Source: Acidobacteriota bacterium
GTDB taxonomy: Bacteria; Acidobacteriota; Terriglobia; UBA7540
Direction of reading: 5' to 3'
NCBI GenBank assembly: GCA_021838785.1
Contig: JAKCCV010000003.1
Span: 20,001 to 84,000, forward strand
Length of the DNA stretch: 64,000 bases
The position numbers and the translations under genes are program-made. Positions 18,182-25,917 of this stretch are shown in pieces. The notes beneath the pieces are model-generated. The model saw nothing but the letters and a program-made list of their open reading frames with translations, was not told the DNA's origin and did no database searches. The stretch's first letter is position 1. Each line of letters starts with the position of its first letter.

Positions 18182-18352
18182 TCAGCACTCGCACCAGCAG
18201 TAGAGGCTAAGGACGCCGTTTAAGTAAATTGCCTGGGAGCCCAAAGCTTCCGGCGGGATGTTCATGACCTTCCATTCTCCGCCTTGTGAACGAACTACAG
18301 TCAACCGCGACTCCAAAGGACCTACGGTTTGTCCCATCATGATGAAAGTCAC
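18182..18352 (-). CDS. Small 56-residue protein with Cys-rich C terminus, coupled to the DUF190 gene
   Basis: A short reading frame that starts with GTG overlapping the DUF190 stop codon (GTGA at 18349-18352) and ends at 18182. The product reads as a normal folded segment: strands around LESRLTVVRSQGGEWKVM, then LGSQAIYLNGVLSLY, and the last residues are YCWCEC. Three cysteines in the last six residues suggest metal binding or a redox role, though this is inference. Tight coupling to crcB-DUF190 makes it a candidate third member of the fluoride-induced transcript. ATG 18340 is an alternative start. It may also be the surviving 3' end of a longer gene. Confidence 0.5.
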   Translation of the reverse strand: MTFIMMGQTVGPLESRLTVVRSQGGEWKVMNIPPEALGSQAIYLNGVLSLYCWCEC

Positions 18353-18711
18353 GTCCCCGCGCTCGAGCGATAGAGCACCACCCTCACCTTTTCAAGCGTG
18401 ATTAGTCCGCCGCCGACCATTAGGTCGAGTTGAGGAAGGATCTTCTCGATCCGCTCCGCGTACTCAACGGCCTCAATGACAATCGGCAGGTCCTGGGACA
18501 AGCGAAGAATGTTGGCCGTGTGGTAGAGTCCTTGGCGGCGGCTGCTTGAGCCGTATCCTCCCACGCCGCGCAACACGGTGACACCGCAGAAGCCTTCCTC
18601 GCGGAAGAGTTCGACAATGGCCCGGTAAAGCGGCTTGCCTTGCCACCGGTCATCCTCGCCAATATGAATCCGCATCAGCGTTCGTTCACCCTCGAACTTT
18701 TCGGACTCCAT
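18349..18711 (-). CDS. DUF190 domain protein
   Basis: 120-residue cytosolic protein of the DUF190 family, which has a ferredoxin-like, PII-related fold. Seen: RIHIGEDDRWQGKPLYRAIVELFREEG at the N terminus, GVTVLRGVGGYG (the family's glycine-rich turn) and LPIVIEAVEYAERIEKILPQLD. GGAGGG precedes the ATG. It starts 8 bp after the crcB stop. DUF190 genes are often next to, or fused to, crcB, so a regulatory or accessory role in fluoride export is a fair inference, but the biochemical role is not established. Confidence 0.9.
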   Translation of the reverse strand: MESEKFEGERTLMRIHIGEDDRWQGKPLYRAIVELFREEGFCGVTVLRGVGGYGSSSRRQGLYHTANILRLSQDLPIVIEAVEYAERIEKILPQLDLMVGGGLITLEKVRVVLYRSSAGT

Positions 18712-18719
18712 GATCCCTC

Positions 18720-19091
18720 CTAGAGGCGGTCGGCTAAGACCATGCCTGTGCGCAGCAAAATAAGGCCGCCGAGCAAGCTGGCTCCGATATAAAGCGTGGC
18801 GCGGATCCAATCTCCGTCGTCCAGCAAGTGAACACTTTCCCAACTGAAGGTTGAAAAGGTAGTGAACGCTCCGAAGAACCCTACGGTGAGGCCGACTCTC
18901 CAGTCCGCCGGCACCCAAAGGTGCTGGAGGGTGTATTGCCCAACGACGCCCAACAATAAGCATCCGATCCAGTTGACCGTCAGTGTGCCCAACGGGAAAC
19001 CGGGTCCCACCAAATATTGAATCGCCCCCTCCATGATGTACCGAGCCAGGGTCCCAAGCGAGCCGAAGACCACCAACAGAATAATTTTCAA
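18720..19091 (-). CDS. crcB: Fluoride ion channel CrcB (Fluc)
   Basis: 123-residue inner-membrane protein with four hydrophobic helices; Fluc channels work as dual-topology dimers that release cytoplasmic fluoride. Signatures seen: GSLGTLARYIM at the N terminus, GTLTVNWIGCLLLG (conserved Asn in helix 2), and GFFGAFTTFSTFSWE, which contains the Phe/Thr residues lining the fluoride path and the sodium-binding region. The start codon is TTG with GAGAGG four bases upstream. Expression is probably switched on by fluoride through the riboswitch and terminator just upstream. Confidence 0.95.
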   Translation of the reverse strand: MKIILLVVFGSLGTLARYIMEGAIQYLVGPGFPLGTLTVNWIGCLLLGVVGQYTLQHLWVPADWRVGLTVGFFGAFTTFSTFSWESVHLLDDGDWIRATLYIGASLLGGLILLRTGMVLADRL

Positions 19092-19124
19092 ATCCTCTCC
19101 GTTTTCTGCCGCGCGTGAGCCTCC

Positions 19125-19165
19125 AAAACAAAAAACTCCCGGACGCCACGCGGCGGCCAGGAGTT
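19125..19165 (-). terminator. Riboswitch-controlled intrinsic terminator upstream of crcB
   Basis: On the minus strand AACTCCTGG pairs with CCGGGAGTT (nine pairs including one T-G), extended by CGCC/GGCG across a C-T mismatch around a GCGT loop, and is followed at once by TTTT, a G and TTTT. The 5' arm (19157-19165) is also the 3' end of the fluoride aptamer, so ligand-bound aptamer and terminator are mutually exclusive. Confidence 0.85.
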
Positions 19166-19206
19166 ATCAGTCCCTTCAGAGGACGCTTGAGGCGAACTCC
19201 ATCGCC
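19157..19206 (-). promoter_or_regulatory. Fluoride riboswitch (crcB motif)
   Basis: The minus strand reads GGCGATGGAGTTCGCC, a linker with CAAGCG, a GTCC/GGAC hairpin and then CTGATAACTCCTGG. This matches the crcB RNA consensus (GGNGAUGG..UUCGCC ... GCUGAUGA..CCU). It sits between a promoter and crcB, with an overlapping terminator as expression platform. Fluoride binding is expected to stabilise the pseudoknotted aptamer and allow read-through into crcB. Confidence 0.93.
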
Positions 19207-19217
19207 TTTTTGCTGCT

Positions 19218-19246
19218 ATTATACGTGACGGGTCAGGCTTTGCCAA
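19218..19246 (-). promoter_or_regulatory. Sigma70-like promoter of the fluoride operon
   Basis: On the minus strand TTGGCA (19241-19246) and a perfect TATAAT (19218-19223) are separated by 17 bases. The predicted transcript start, about seven bases downstream, leaves only a few bases before the aptamer. This position strongly supports it as the promoter for the riboswitch-crcB-DUF190 transcript. Confidence 0.75.
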
Positions 19247-19304
19247 GCCGAACCCCGGCTGGCAGTCGGGCAGGCCCGGTAGTTGCTCGGCCTGGAGAAA
19301 CTTG

Positions 19305-20621
19305 GTGGCGGCGAAAGGTGCGTCCGCACGATTGATGGTGATTTCAGCCGATGGCTTGCGGCCGGATGTGTACCTCCGCTCTGACGCGCTGGGCCTCAAG
19401 GTTCCAAATCTTCGACGCTTGGTGTCGTCTGGCGCCTTTGCCGAAGCAGTGACGAGCGTCTATCCTTCGACCACTTACCCGGCTCACGCCACGATTGTGA
19501 CCGGCACCTTGCCGCGAAAGCACGGCATTTACAGTCATCTGGCCTCGCTCGACCCCACCGAAAAGGCTCGTCCCTGGAGTTGGTTTGCCCGAGCCATGAA
19601 CGTCCCCGCCATGTGGGATGTGGCTCGCGCTTCCGGACGAAAAAGCGCCGCGGTCGGATGGCCGGTGAGCGCGGGCGCAGCGATTGACTACAATATTCCT
19701 GAAATCTGGAACCCGGCGTTGCCCGATCCTTACCAGGACTTCGAGACGGTGGCGCGGCATTCAACGCCTCATCTCTTTGAAGAGGTTGTAAGGGCGCTCG
19801 GACCGCTTATGGCGCATTCGATGGAACCACCGGCCGATCAGGCGCCGGCTTTGCAGGCTGACCGCTTACGGGTGGAAGCAGCTCTGTTCCTCTGGCGACG
19901 CTATCGTCCTGACCTTTTGCTTCTCCATTTGATCGTTTACGATCACCAAGCGCATCATTACGGGCCGTTGGCGAGGGAGTCGCTTGCAGCCGTCGAGCAA
20001 ACCGATAGTGAAATCGGCAAAGTCTGGGACACGGCCCTCCAGGAGGGACCGGTGACGTTGGTTGTCCTTTCGGATCACGGTTTCGTTCCTGTGAGCCATG
20101 AGGCGGCTCCGCTGGTTCGACTGAGCGAGGAAGGGCTTTTTGCGAGGACAGGGGATGGCAAGCTGAGATTGAAGCGCCTCGGCGCGATTCATGCCGGCGG
20201 GTCGTTTGCGATTTACTGGTTGGAGGAACCCAAAGCCGAGGATCGCCGACGTCTCGAAAGAGCAGTGACGGGGCTTGAGAGTACCGGTGCAATTGCAGAA
20301 GTTGTGGACCGTGGGAAGCTCGAGCGTTTGGGAGCTGACCCCGATGCTGAGCTGATTTTGGAAGCTGCTCCCAATTATTATTTTTCAGACCGCTTCCAGG
20401 GCCCCGAGGTCCGCGAATCGGAGTCGGACCGAGGCACTCATGGCAAGCTGCCCTCAACCCCGGGGCTTGAGGCGAGCCTGGTGGCCGTCGGGCCGGGAAT
20501 CGCAACCGGGAAAAATCTCGGGCGCGTGGAGTTGACACAGATTGCTCGCATGCTCGCGCAGCAGATAGGACTGGCGACCGACATCCTCGCCTCGGACGCC
20601 GAGCCGCTCGATTTATCCTGA
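19305..20621 (+). CDS. Type I phosphodiesterase / nucleotide pyrophosphatase family protein
   Basis: 438-residue member of the alkaline phosphatase superfamily (NPP/autotaxin type). The first metal Asp is in VISADGLRPDVY; the nucleophile Thr is in YPSTTYPAHATIVTG; further metal ligands appear in HLIVYDHQAHHYGP, VLSDHGFVPVS and, near the C terminus, DRGTHGKLPSTPG. No signal peptide, so it is probably cytosolic, unlike most bacterial relatives. GTG 19305 has GGAG eight bases upstream; TTG 19302 is also possible. Its start region lies next to the divergent crcB promoter. Likely substrates are nucleotide or phospholipid phosphodiesters. Confidence 0.85.
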   Translation: MAAKGASARLMVISADGLRPDVYLRSDALGLKVPNLRRLVSSGAFAEAVTSVYPSTTYPAHATIVTGTLPRKHGIYSHLASLDPTEKARPWSWFARAMNVPAMWDVARASGRKSAAVGWPVSAGAAIDYNIPEIWNPALPDPYQDFETVARHSTPHLFEEVVRALGPLMAHSMEPPADQAPALQADRLRVEAALFLWRRYRPDLLLLHLIVYDHQAHHYGPLARESLAAVEQTDSEIGKVWDTALQEGPVTLVVLSDHGFVPVSHEAAPLVRLSEEGLFARTGDGKLRLKRLGAIHAGGSFAIYWLEEPKAEDRRRLERAVTGLESTGAIAEVVDRGKLERLGADPDAELILEAAPNYYFSDRFQGPEVRESESDRGTHGKLPSTPGLEASLVAVGPGIATGKNLGRVELTQIARMLAQQIGLATDILASDAEPLDLS

Positions 20622-21397
20622 TGAGGCGGCCCCGGCGGTGTCAAGCCATGTTCGTTCGGAACGCCAAGATGGAAAGTGCCGCCGCTCATACTCCGCGTCA
20701 AGAATCGGCGGAAGCGGAAGTTATTTCGCCCACCGCCATCATGGCTTACCTGGCGTCGCGGCCCAGGTGGGTTCGCTGGCGGGAGTGGTTGGCCGGCCGG
20801 CGCTATTTGACAGCGCGGTTCGGCGACTCCGAGCGCCCGTTGCTCGTGGTGGCCTTTCGAGAACGCGATCGGGCGCGGGCCGCCGTTCTAGAGCGGACTC
20901 TTTCAGCAGATTGGCGGATGGCTCCGGCGGAGGGCCGCAAAACGTACGAGGAAATCCTCAGCCGCGCCCCAAGACTTATCATTCTTCAACTCCATCGTAA
21001 CAACGTTTGCGGGTGCCTGGGGCATCGGCACGTCGCGGTGCAGGAGAAGCCTTTCGCCTTTCCTCATGACGCCTTAGGAGGGGAGAGTAGCGGGGAAGTG
21101 GACGTTGCTTATGAGCGGGTCAAGAATTGGCAGGCGCTGCCCCTGAGCGATACGGCACTCGACGCAAAATTCCTCGACGGCAGCCGCCTGGTCGAATTCC
21201 ACGCCACCCAGTTCCGCCTCCGCCTGCTGAGCGTTGTGCTGCATGAGATTCACCACCTGGTTTCCCCTCGGGAACAAGAAAGCGTGATTCGCGAGCAAAG
21301 CCTGACCTTCTACCGTCGGGCTTTGGCTCATTACGTCGAAGGAACCGTCAAGACGCTTTCCTTGACGATTGACCGGTCGTTCTCAAGATTCGGATGA
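20621..21397 (+). CDS. Unknown protein with HEIHH zincin-like motif
   Basis: 258-residue protein that I do not recognise. It overlaps the phosphodiesterase stop codon (TGATG), so it is translationally coupled. The C-terminal part reads LLSVVLHEIHHLVSPREQES, an HExxH zinc-protease motif inside a predicted helix, followed about 12 residues later by a helix with further Glu and His (YRRALAHYVEG). A middle segment, NNVCGCLGHRHVAVQE, carries CxCxxHxH, another possible metal site. No signal peptide. A metallopeptidase or metal-chaperone role is inference only. ATG 20621 is the coupled start; ATG 20648 is an alternative. Confidence 0.6.
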   Translation: MRRPRRCQAMFVRNAKMESAAAHTPRQESAEAEVISPTAIMAYLASRPRWVRWREWLAGRRYLTARFGDSERPLLVVAFRERDRARAAVLERTLSADWRMAPAEGRKTYEEILSRAPRLIILQLHRNNVCGCLGHRHVAVQEKPFAFPHDALGGESSGEVDVAYERVKNWQALPLSDTALDAKFLDGSRLVEFHATQFRLRLLSVVLHEIHHLVSPREQESVIREQSLTFYRRALAHYVEGTVKTLSLTIDRSFSRFG

Positions 21398-21419
21398 GCT
21401 ACCGAAGTTCGAGCCCATA

Positions 21420-22130
21420 TCAGTCAAATTCCTCGGCGCTAATGTCAAAGGGGCCGTAACCGATCTTCATAAGCTCTCGCGTCACGTCCTCGACCATTCG
21501 GCGCTGGCCACAGACGTAAGCATGGAAACCATCCTTGCTGGAAAGGACGCGAGGAATATGCTGTTGAACATAACCCCGCAGACCCGTCCATTCAGGGTCA
21601 GGACGGCTGAGAACAGGAAGGAAGTGAAAGCCGGCATTCTCCCGCGCTAACCTTTCAAACTCGTCGCGATAGAGGATGTCTGGCTCGCGGCGAACCCCAA
21701 CCATCAACCAGACCTCGCCGCGGTAAGGGCGGCGATAAAGTTGCTGAAGCATAGCTCGAATGGGCGCGATGCCCGTGCCCGTAGCGATGAACGCTGAGAC
21801 AGGGTCAAGGGGTTCGCGGAGCGTAAACAGACCGAACGGGCCGGTGAAATGAACCTCATCGCCCGGTTTCAAGGCATCGAGCAGGGACGCTACTCCGCTC
21901 TCAGGAGCTAAATTGAGGCAGATCTCAAACCGATTGTCGCCTCGCGGAGCCGAGGCGATGGAATAAAACCGAGGGCCTTTGCCTCCGTCTCGCTCAAACG
22001 TGACCGAGATGAATTGCCCGGCTTGAAAGTCAAATCGCCGACCGTTTTGCACCTCCAACTCCAAGTAGCGTGCGCGGTCGGTGGCGGGGCGAATGCTTCG
22101 CAAAATCGCAATGTGAGAAATGTGATTCAT
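21420..22130 (-). CDS. FAD-dependent ferredoxin/flavodoxin reductase-like oxidoreductase
   Basis: 236-residue protein of the ferredoxin-NADP+ reductase superfamily. FAD-binding motif RFYSIASAP (RxYS) is in the N-terminal barrel; the NAD(P) domain has IATGTGIAPIRAMLQQL and ends with AYVCGQRRMVEDVTREL, the CG(x)3-M motif. No ferredoxin domain is fused. It overlaps by 4 bp (ATGA) with the upstream chelatase gene, so both are made from one message. The electron acceptor is unknown; supply of electrons to a reductase using siroheme, or to ferredoxin, is possible. Confidence 0.88.
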   Translation of the reverse strand: MNHISHIAILRSIRPATDRARYLELEVQNGRRFDFQAGQFISVTFERDGGKGPRFYSIASAPRGDNRFEICLNLAPESGVASLLDALKPGDEVHFTGPFGLFTLREPLDPVSAFIATGTGIAPIRAMLQQLYRRPYRGEVWLMVGVRREPDILYRDEFERLARENAGFHFLPVLSRPDPEWTGLRGYVQQHIPRVLSSKDGFHAYVCGQRRMVEDVTRELMKIGYGPFDISAEEFD

Positions 22131-22528
22131 GGAATGGCCTTCAGGCTCTCGAGAGCCTCCCGAATGCGGCCAAGCAGGATGGAGGCCATTAGGGGATGGT
22201 CGTCGAGCGATTGTCCCACGTGAAACTCAACGTCCGGATAACGTTGCCGCGCCGCTTCGACCAGCCGCGGTAAATCCCGACGCAGGTGGAGACCTAGCGT
22301 CAGGAAATAAGGAATGACCACGATGCGCTTAAAGCCGGCCTCGACGGCTTGACCGGCAGCCTGAGCCAGTGTCGGAGCAGCCGGCTCCAGGAAAGCGGCG
22401 CGGACGTAGCGATAAGGTCCCTGCCGTTCGACTTGCTCGGCCAGGGCGTGGACTCCTCGGTTGGCCTCTTCAACGCTGCTGCCGTGCGCGAGCAATATAA
22501 CCGCCAGCCGAGCATCTGATTCTGCCAT
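22127..22528 (-). CDS. Small CbiX/SirB-type sirohydrochlorin chelatase
   Basis: 133-residue single-domain chelatase of the CbiX family, which inserts Co2+ or Fe2+ into sirohydrochlorin. The first motif VILLAHGSSVEEANRG carries the active-site His; IVVIPYFLTLGLHLRRDLP contains the second conserved His of the family. The length fits the short CbiX(S) form, which works as a homodimer, rather than the two-domain SirB/CbiK. ATG 22528 is chosen over upstream in-frame codons because the core begins there and GGGAGGA lies upstream. Cofactor product (siroheme or cobalamin) cannot be told; no other tetrapyrrole genes are adjacent. Confidence 0.85.
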   Translation of the reverse strand: MAESDARLAVILLAHGSSVEEANRGVHALAEQVERQGPYRYVRAAFLEPAAPTLAQAAGQAVEAGFKRIVVIPYFLTLGLHLRRDLPRLVEAARQRYPDVEFHVGQSLDDHPLMASILLGRIREALESLKAIP

Positions 22529-22717
22529 GAAAAACGGCTTCCTCCCTTCCGCTATTTTAACCCGCATTCCTCGTGAGAGGTCCACTTTTGAGCCTGCGAG
22601 CGGCGGGGGCGGGTGGCGCTGTTTCTGGCAGGAATGACAGGGTTTACGCGGCGAGAACTGGCGCTTGCGCCGCGGCGCGGGCGATTATTCACGGGGGTCG
22701 CCTTTCAGAGCCGCGTC

Positions 22718-23545
22718 TCACAAGATGAGCAGCTCCTGGCGGATGGTTTGGGCGAGGGCATCCACTTGAGCAAGCCGGTGAAGCGCGACATGGCCTTCCG
22801 CAAGAATGCGCTCCGACAGAAGTGTGGCGTCATCCGGCGCGGGGGAAGGGTCTTCCACGACAGCCACCAACTCGGCGGGCTCGCGGCGGCGGACGTGTTC
22901 GATGGTGTAAACAAGCACCTTGGCAAGTTCCGCGTCGCGCCGCAGCGAAAGCGCATGGAGGAACTTGATGTGGCCGTTTGGGCGGCCTTCAACCTGGAGC
23001 GGGCGGTAACCGAAGTCGAAGGTGAAGGAATCGCCCGGCTGAGTCCACGGCGCCGCCGGAATGCGTTTTTCAAGATGCTCCCACGCGCCGGCGCGAACCA
23101 GCGCGGTTGTCAGCCGCTGTTTGATCCGCAGACGAGTGTCCTGCGGGAGCGTTCCTTCCAAGCGCTGCCCGACGTAGCGCTCGAAAAGCAACTGGATCTC
23201 CGCTTGAGGGTCCCCTAACAGGCAGGGGAGAGGGTCGCCAACCTGGATGAGGTTGGAAAACGTTTGTTCCATTGAGCGAAGATACGCTTCGGGATCCTCG
23301 GAGTGTTCGTCTATCTGTTGTTCGAAATCCTGCTGCAACTCCCGCAGGAAATCGAGATCCGCCTGGGGGTGGAAGCGGCGAACGCGGCGGAAGTCGTCGG
23401 TAAAAAGGCAGCCGAGAAATTTTTCTTCAGGGCTGTGCAGAAGCAGGCCGATGTTCAGGAACTCGCCTCGCGCCAGGTCCGGGACGTAGCGCACCAGGCG
23501 AAAAGAGCACGCCTTGCGTCTTTCCTTTTCAGCCTCCGCCATCAT
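22718..23545 (-). CDS. DUF3037 domain protein
   Basis: 275-residue cytosolic protein. The N-terminal half has the DUF3037 signature FRLVRYVPDLARGEFLNIGLLL, then a mostly helical region with acidic patches (LQQDFEQQIDEHSEDPEAY). The remainder has no known motif. The start is the first of two ATGs (23545, 23542), preceded by GAGGA. It follows the HipA-like kinase gene by 34 bp on the same strand; this pairing recurs in other bacterial genomes as far as I know. Function unknown. Confidence 0.8.
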   Translation of the reverse strand: MMAEAEKERRKACSFRLVRYVPDLARGEFLNIGLLLHSPEEKFLGCLFTDDFRRVRRFHPQADLDFLRELQQDFEQQIDEHSEDPEAYLRSMEQTFSNLIQVGDPLPCLLGDPQAEIQLLFERYVGQRLEGTLPQDTRLRIKQRLTTALVRAGAWEHLEKRIPAAPWTQPGDSFTFDFGYRPLQVEGRPNGHIKFLHALSLRRDAELAKVLVYTIEHVRRREPAELVAVVEDPSPAPDDATLLSERILAEGHVALHRLAQVDALAQTIRQELLIL

Positions 23546-23579
23546 GCTTCCTCTCGCCAAATCGGGCGCCCAAAACCCC

Positions 23580-24380
23580 TCACGTCCAGTTGGGGAATGG
23601 CCGAAGGGACGAATTTTTGGCGTCAATGATGAGCTGGCGCAATCGTCGCCGACGCTCGTAGAGACGCTCCACCAAGCGCAAAAGCTGGTCGCGTCCTCCG
23701 TTGCACCACGCCGAAGGAATCTCCCGAACGCATGCCTCCAGTTCGCCGGGCGGGAGGTTCTCTATCCGAGAAAGATACGGCTCAAATGAGCGAAGCCCGC
23801 GCACGCTTTCATACACAAGCCGGCGCGGATAAAGGCTGCGAATGGGGCTATCGGGAAAGTTCCATTCGCCGTCGTTGAAACAAAATCCGTGGTCAATGAG
23901 GAAGGCCGAGTAGCTGGACCCCTCGGAGTCGGCATCCCGTTGGAAGATCACCTGACGGCCGTCACAGTTGCAGGTCCATTTATCCAGAACAAACGCTCCG
24001 AGAAAAATGGGAGCCAAATTCGCCACTCGGCGCAAGAGACGGTCAGGAAGAAAATCAACGATCAAGGAGCGGCTGGGCAAGCCCGCCAGGCGGGAGCCAA
24101 AATGCAACCCGGGTTCGCAAGGCACGGTGCGCGTGCCGAATTCGAAGCGCAGGGGGCCATTCGCTGGCGTCAGTTCAGGCCCAACCTCCACGATGGCGCA
24201 GCCCGGAACAGGAAGACCCACGCGCTGCGCCAGTCTTCCGGCGAGCATCTCATTGGCAAGCACACGAACATGTTGGGGATTATTTTGGAATTTAACGACG
24301 TAAAAGAAGTCATCATCGCAGCGCATCAGGAAGGGCTGCGATGCTCCCCGCATACGGCGAACAAACTCGATGGCCAGCAC
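23580..24380 (-). CDS. HipA-like kinase family protein
   Basis: Protein-kinase-fold protein related to HipA but shorter (about 266 residues) and lacking the N-terminal HipA domain. Seen: an early segment GGASQPFLM-like (RRMRGASQPFLMRCDD) and the ATP-binding Lys in FYVVKFQNNPQH; the catalytic loop appears as LDKWTCNCDGRQVIF, and the metal-binding DxG as AFLIDHGFCFN. GTG 24380 is preferred because GAGGGG lies nine bases upstream; ATG 24470 would add 30 unconserved residues. Pairing with DUF3037 suggests a two-protein unit. Whether it acts as a toxin, regulator or modifier is unknown. Confidence 0.78.
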   Translation of the reverse strand: MLAIEFVRRMRGASQPFLMRCDDDFFYVVKFQNNPQHVRVLANEMLAGRLAQRVGLPVPGCAIVEVGPELTPANGPLRFEFGTRTVPCEPGLHFGSRLAGLPSRSLIVDFLPDRLLRRVANLAPIFLGAFVLDKWTCNCDGRQVIFQRDADSEGSSYSAFLIDHGFCFNDGEWNFPDSPIRSLYPRRLVYESVRGLRSFEPYLSRIENLPPGELEACVREIPSAWCNGGRDQLLRLVERLYERRRRLRQLIIDAKNSSLRPFPNWT

Positions 24381-24608
24381 ACGGCGCGTCCCCTCTCCCG
24401 GGCTTTCGCATCCCGGCGATGCCCCGGTGACTGGCGCGCGGGAAGATTCGAATGTTCTTTCGCCCGGCATCTTCCGCCCCTGGTGACTTTTCTCTCGCCA
24501 CCCGGCTCTCGAAACGGATTCCGAACGCGGAACGATAACCCGCCTTCAACAGTCATACCGGGCGACGCGCGATCCGAAGCGTCGCGCTGCCCACTCGGTC
24601 TGCGGCGG

Positions 24609-24941
24609 CTAGCGCTTGCGACGCTGTCGAACCGTTTTCTTGGCTGCTGTTCGCTTGCTTCGACTGGGTTTTTTAACCTTGGCCGCCTTTTTAGGCTTTG
24701 CTTTGGGTTTGGCCGTTTTTTTAGGTTTCGCCCTTCGCGGCGGCTTTGGGGGCCCAGGCGCCGGTGCGGGAGCTTCTACCGGAGGTGGGCTGGGAGGGCT
24801 TGGCTCAGGCTCGTAAGACACCTGTTCCTCAATCTCCTCAGTCTCTTCTTCTTCCGTTTCCTCTTCATGATAGTCCGTGGAGAGCTCGTCGCCGTAATCT
24901 TCCAACTCGTCACCCGGTTCCTTTTCGTCCTCGAAGATCAT
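24609..24941 (-). CDS. Low-complexity acidic/basic (polyampholyte) protein with histone-like tail
   Basis: 110-residue protein of strongly biased composition. The first half is rich in Asp and Glu (EEETEEEETEEIEEQ), the middle is Pro/Ala-rich, and the last 45 residues are Lys/Ala/Arg-rich (KPKAKPKKAAKVKKPSRSKR), like histone H1-type tails of some bacterial nucleoid proteins. A strong GGAGGAG ribosome site three bases before ATG 24941 supports translation. Predicted to be disordered. Binding to DNA or RNA through the tail is inference. Confidence 0.65.
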   Translation of the reverse strand: MIFEDEKEPGDELEDYGDELSTDYHEEETEEEETEEIEEQVSYEPEPSPPSPPPVEAPAPAPGPPKPPRRAKPKKTAKPKAKPKKAAKVKKPSRSKRTAAKKTVRQRRKR

Positions 24942-25154
24942 AATCTCCTCCCGCTTCTCATTATGGAAGCACGGCGGCCGCGGGCTTGCCTGGAATCTGC
25001 TGACGCCTACCAACGGCCACCACCGCTGGAGATGTATAACACAGTTTGGGTTCTGTCAAGAGGGTGTTGCATCACATCGTTTCGGGCGGAGCAACGGAAC
25101 CCGCTGGCTGCTTCTTAACCCACGGAGCGCTCCCTTCACCGCAGTGACCTGCGG

Positions 25155-25754
25155 CTACATCTCTCGCCGGCCTTCGAGGGCCTTGCTCATTGTGACCTCA
25201 TCGGCGAACTCGATCTCTGAACCGACGGGCAAGCCCATCGCAATGCGTGTGACGCGGAGTCCCAGCGGCTTGAACAATTTGGAAAGATAGACGGCGGTAG
25301 CTTCGCCTTCGACGGTGGGGCTGGTGGCAATAATCAGCTCTCGCACTTCTCCCCGCTTGACGCGCTCCATCAGATTTTGCAGCTTCAATTGCTCGGGGCC
25401 GATCCCCTGCAATGGCGCGAGGGCACCGTGCAGGACGTGATATACGCCGTGAAACTCGCGCGTCTTTTCCACGGTCACGACGTTATACGGTGTCTCCACC
25501 ACGCACACCAATTGGTGGTCGCGGGAAGAATCGGCACAGAACCGGCATGGGTCGGTATCCGTAAAATTGTTACAGAGCGAGCAAAGGCGAATCTTATCCT
25601 TGGCGTCGAGCAACGAGCGCGCCAGACGCTCAACGTCCTCGCGGGGCGCCCTTTCCAGGTGAAAGGCAATCCGCTGCGCTGATTTCTGCCCGATGCCCGG
25701 CAATTGCTTCAACTCCTCGATCAGACGGGCCAGCGGCTCGGCATAATCTTTCAT
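25155..25754 (-). CDS. recR: Recombination mediator RecR
   Basis: 199-residue RecFOR-pathway protein. Order: helix-hairpin-helix ([19 protein letters not shown]), a four-Cys zinc finger ([16 protein letters not shown]), then a Toprim domain with [14 protein letters not shown] and later [17 protein letters not shown]. Length and layout are standard. It is the third gene of the conserved dnaX-ybaB-recR block, but here a palindromic repeat lies in the 163 bp gap before it. Confidence 0.98.
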   Translation of the reverse strand: MKDYAEPLARLIEELKQLPGIGQKSAQRIAFHLERAPREDVERLARSLLDAKDKIRLCSLCNNFTDTDPCRFCADSSRDHQLVCVVETPYNVVTVEKTREFHGVYHVLHGALAPLQGIGPEQLKLQNLMERVKRGEVRELIIATSPTVEGEATAVYLSKLFKPLGLRVTRIAMGLPVGSEIEFADEVTMSKALEGRREM

Positions 25755-25827
25755 TGGGGATTCAACCTGAAATCGAAAAACAAGGAAGCTCGTGGGGCGT
25801 GCCTAACGCTCCTTTACAGTGTCCGGC

Positions 25828-25879
25828 GTGGCACGGGCGCCCCCCCCGTGCAGGAACACGGCCAAGATGGCCGTGCCAC
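25828..25879. repeat. Dispersed palindromic repeat, copy A (HGRDARAT type)
   Basis: Two nested hairpins between the inverted ends GTGGCACGG and CCGTGCCAC: GCACGGGCG...CCCCGTGC and CACGGCC-AAGAT-GGCCGTG. Spurious translation on the plus strand gives GQDGRAT, the peptide hallmark of this repeat class. It lies between ybaB and recR, and matches copy D (56797-56848) in the opposite orientation. Confidence 0.75.
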
Positions 25880-25917
25880 ACGCTCTGCACCTGTAAACCT
25901 ATTTCCGACGCGCCACA

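Noticed and set aside
18349-19149. A 266-residue protein reading through the crcB region into DUF190
   Set aside because: The first 146 residues are crcB in another frame; a ribosome site (GGAGGG) precedes the DUF190 ATG at 18711.
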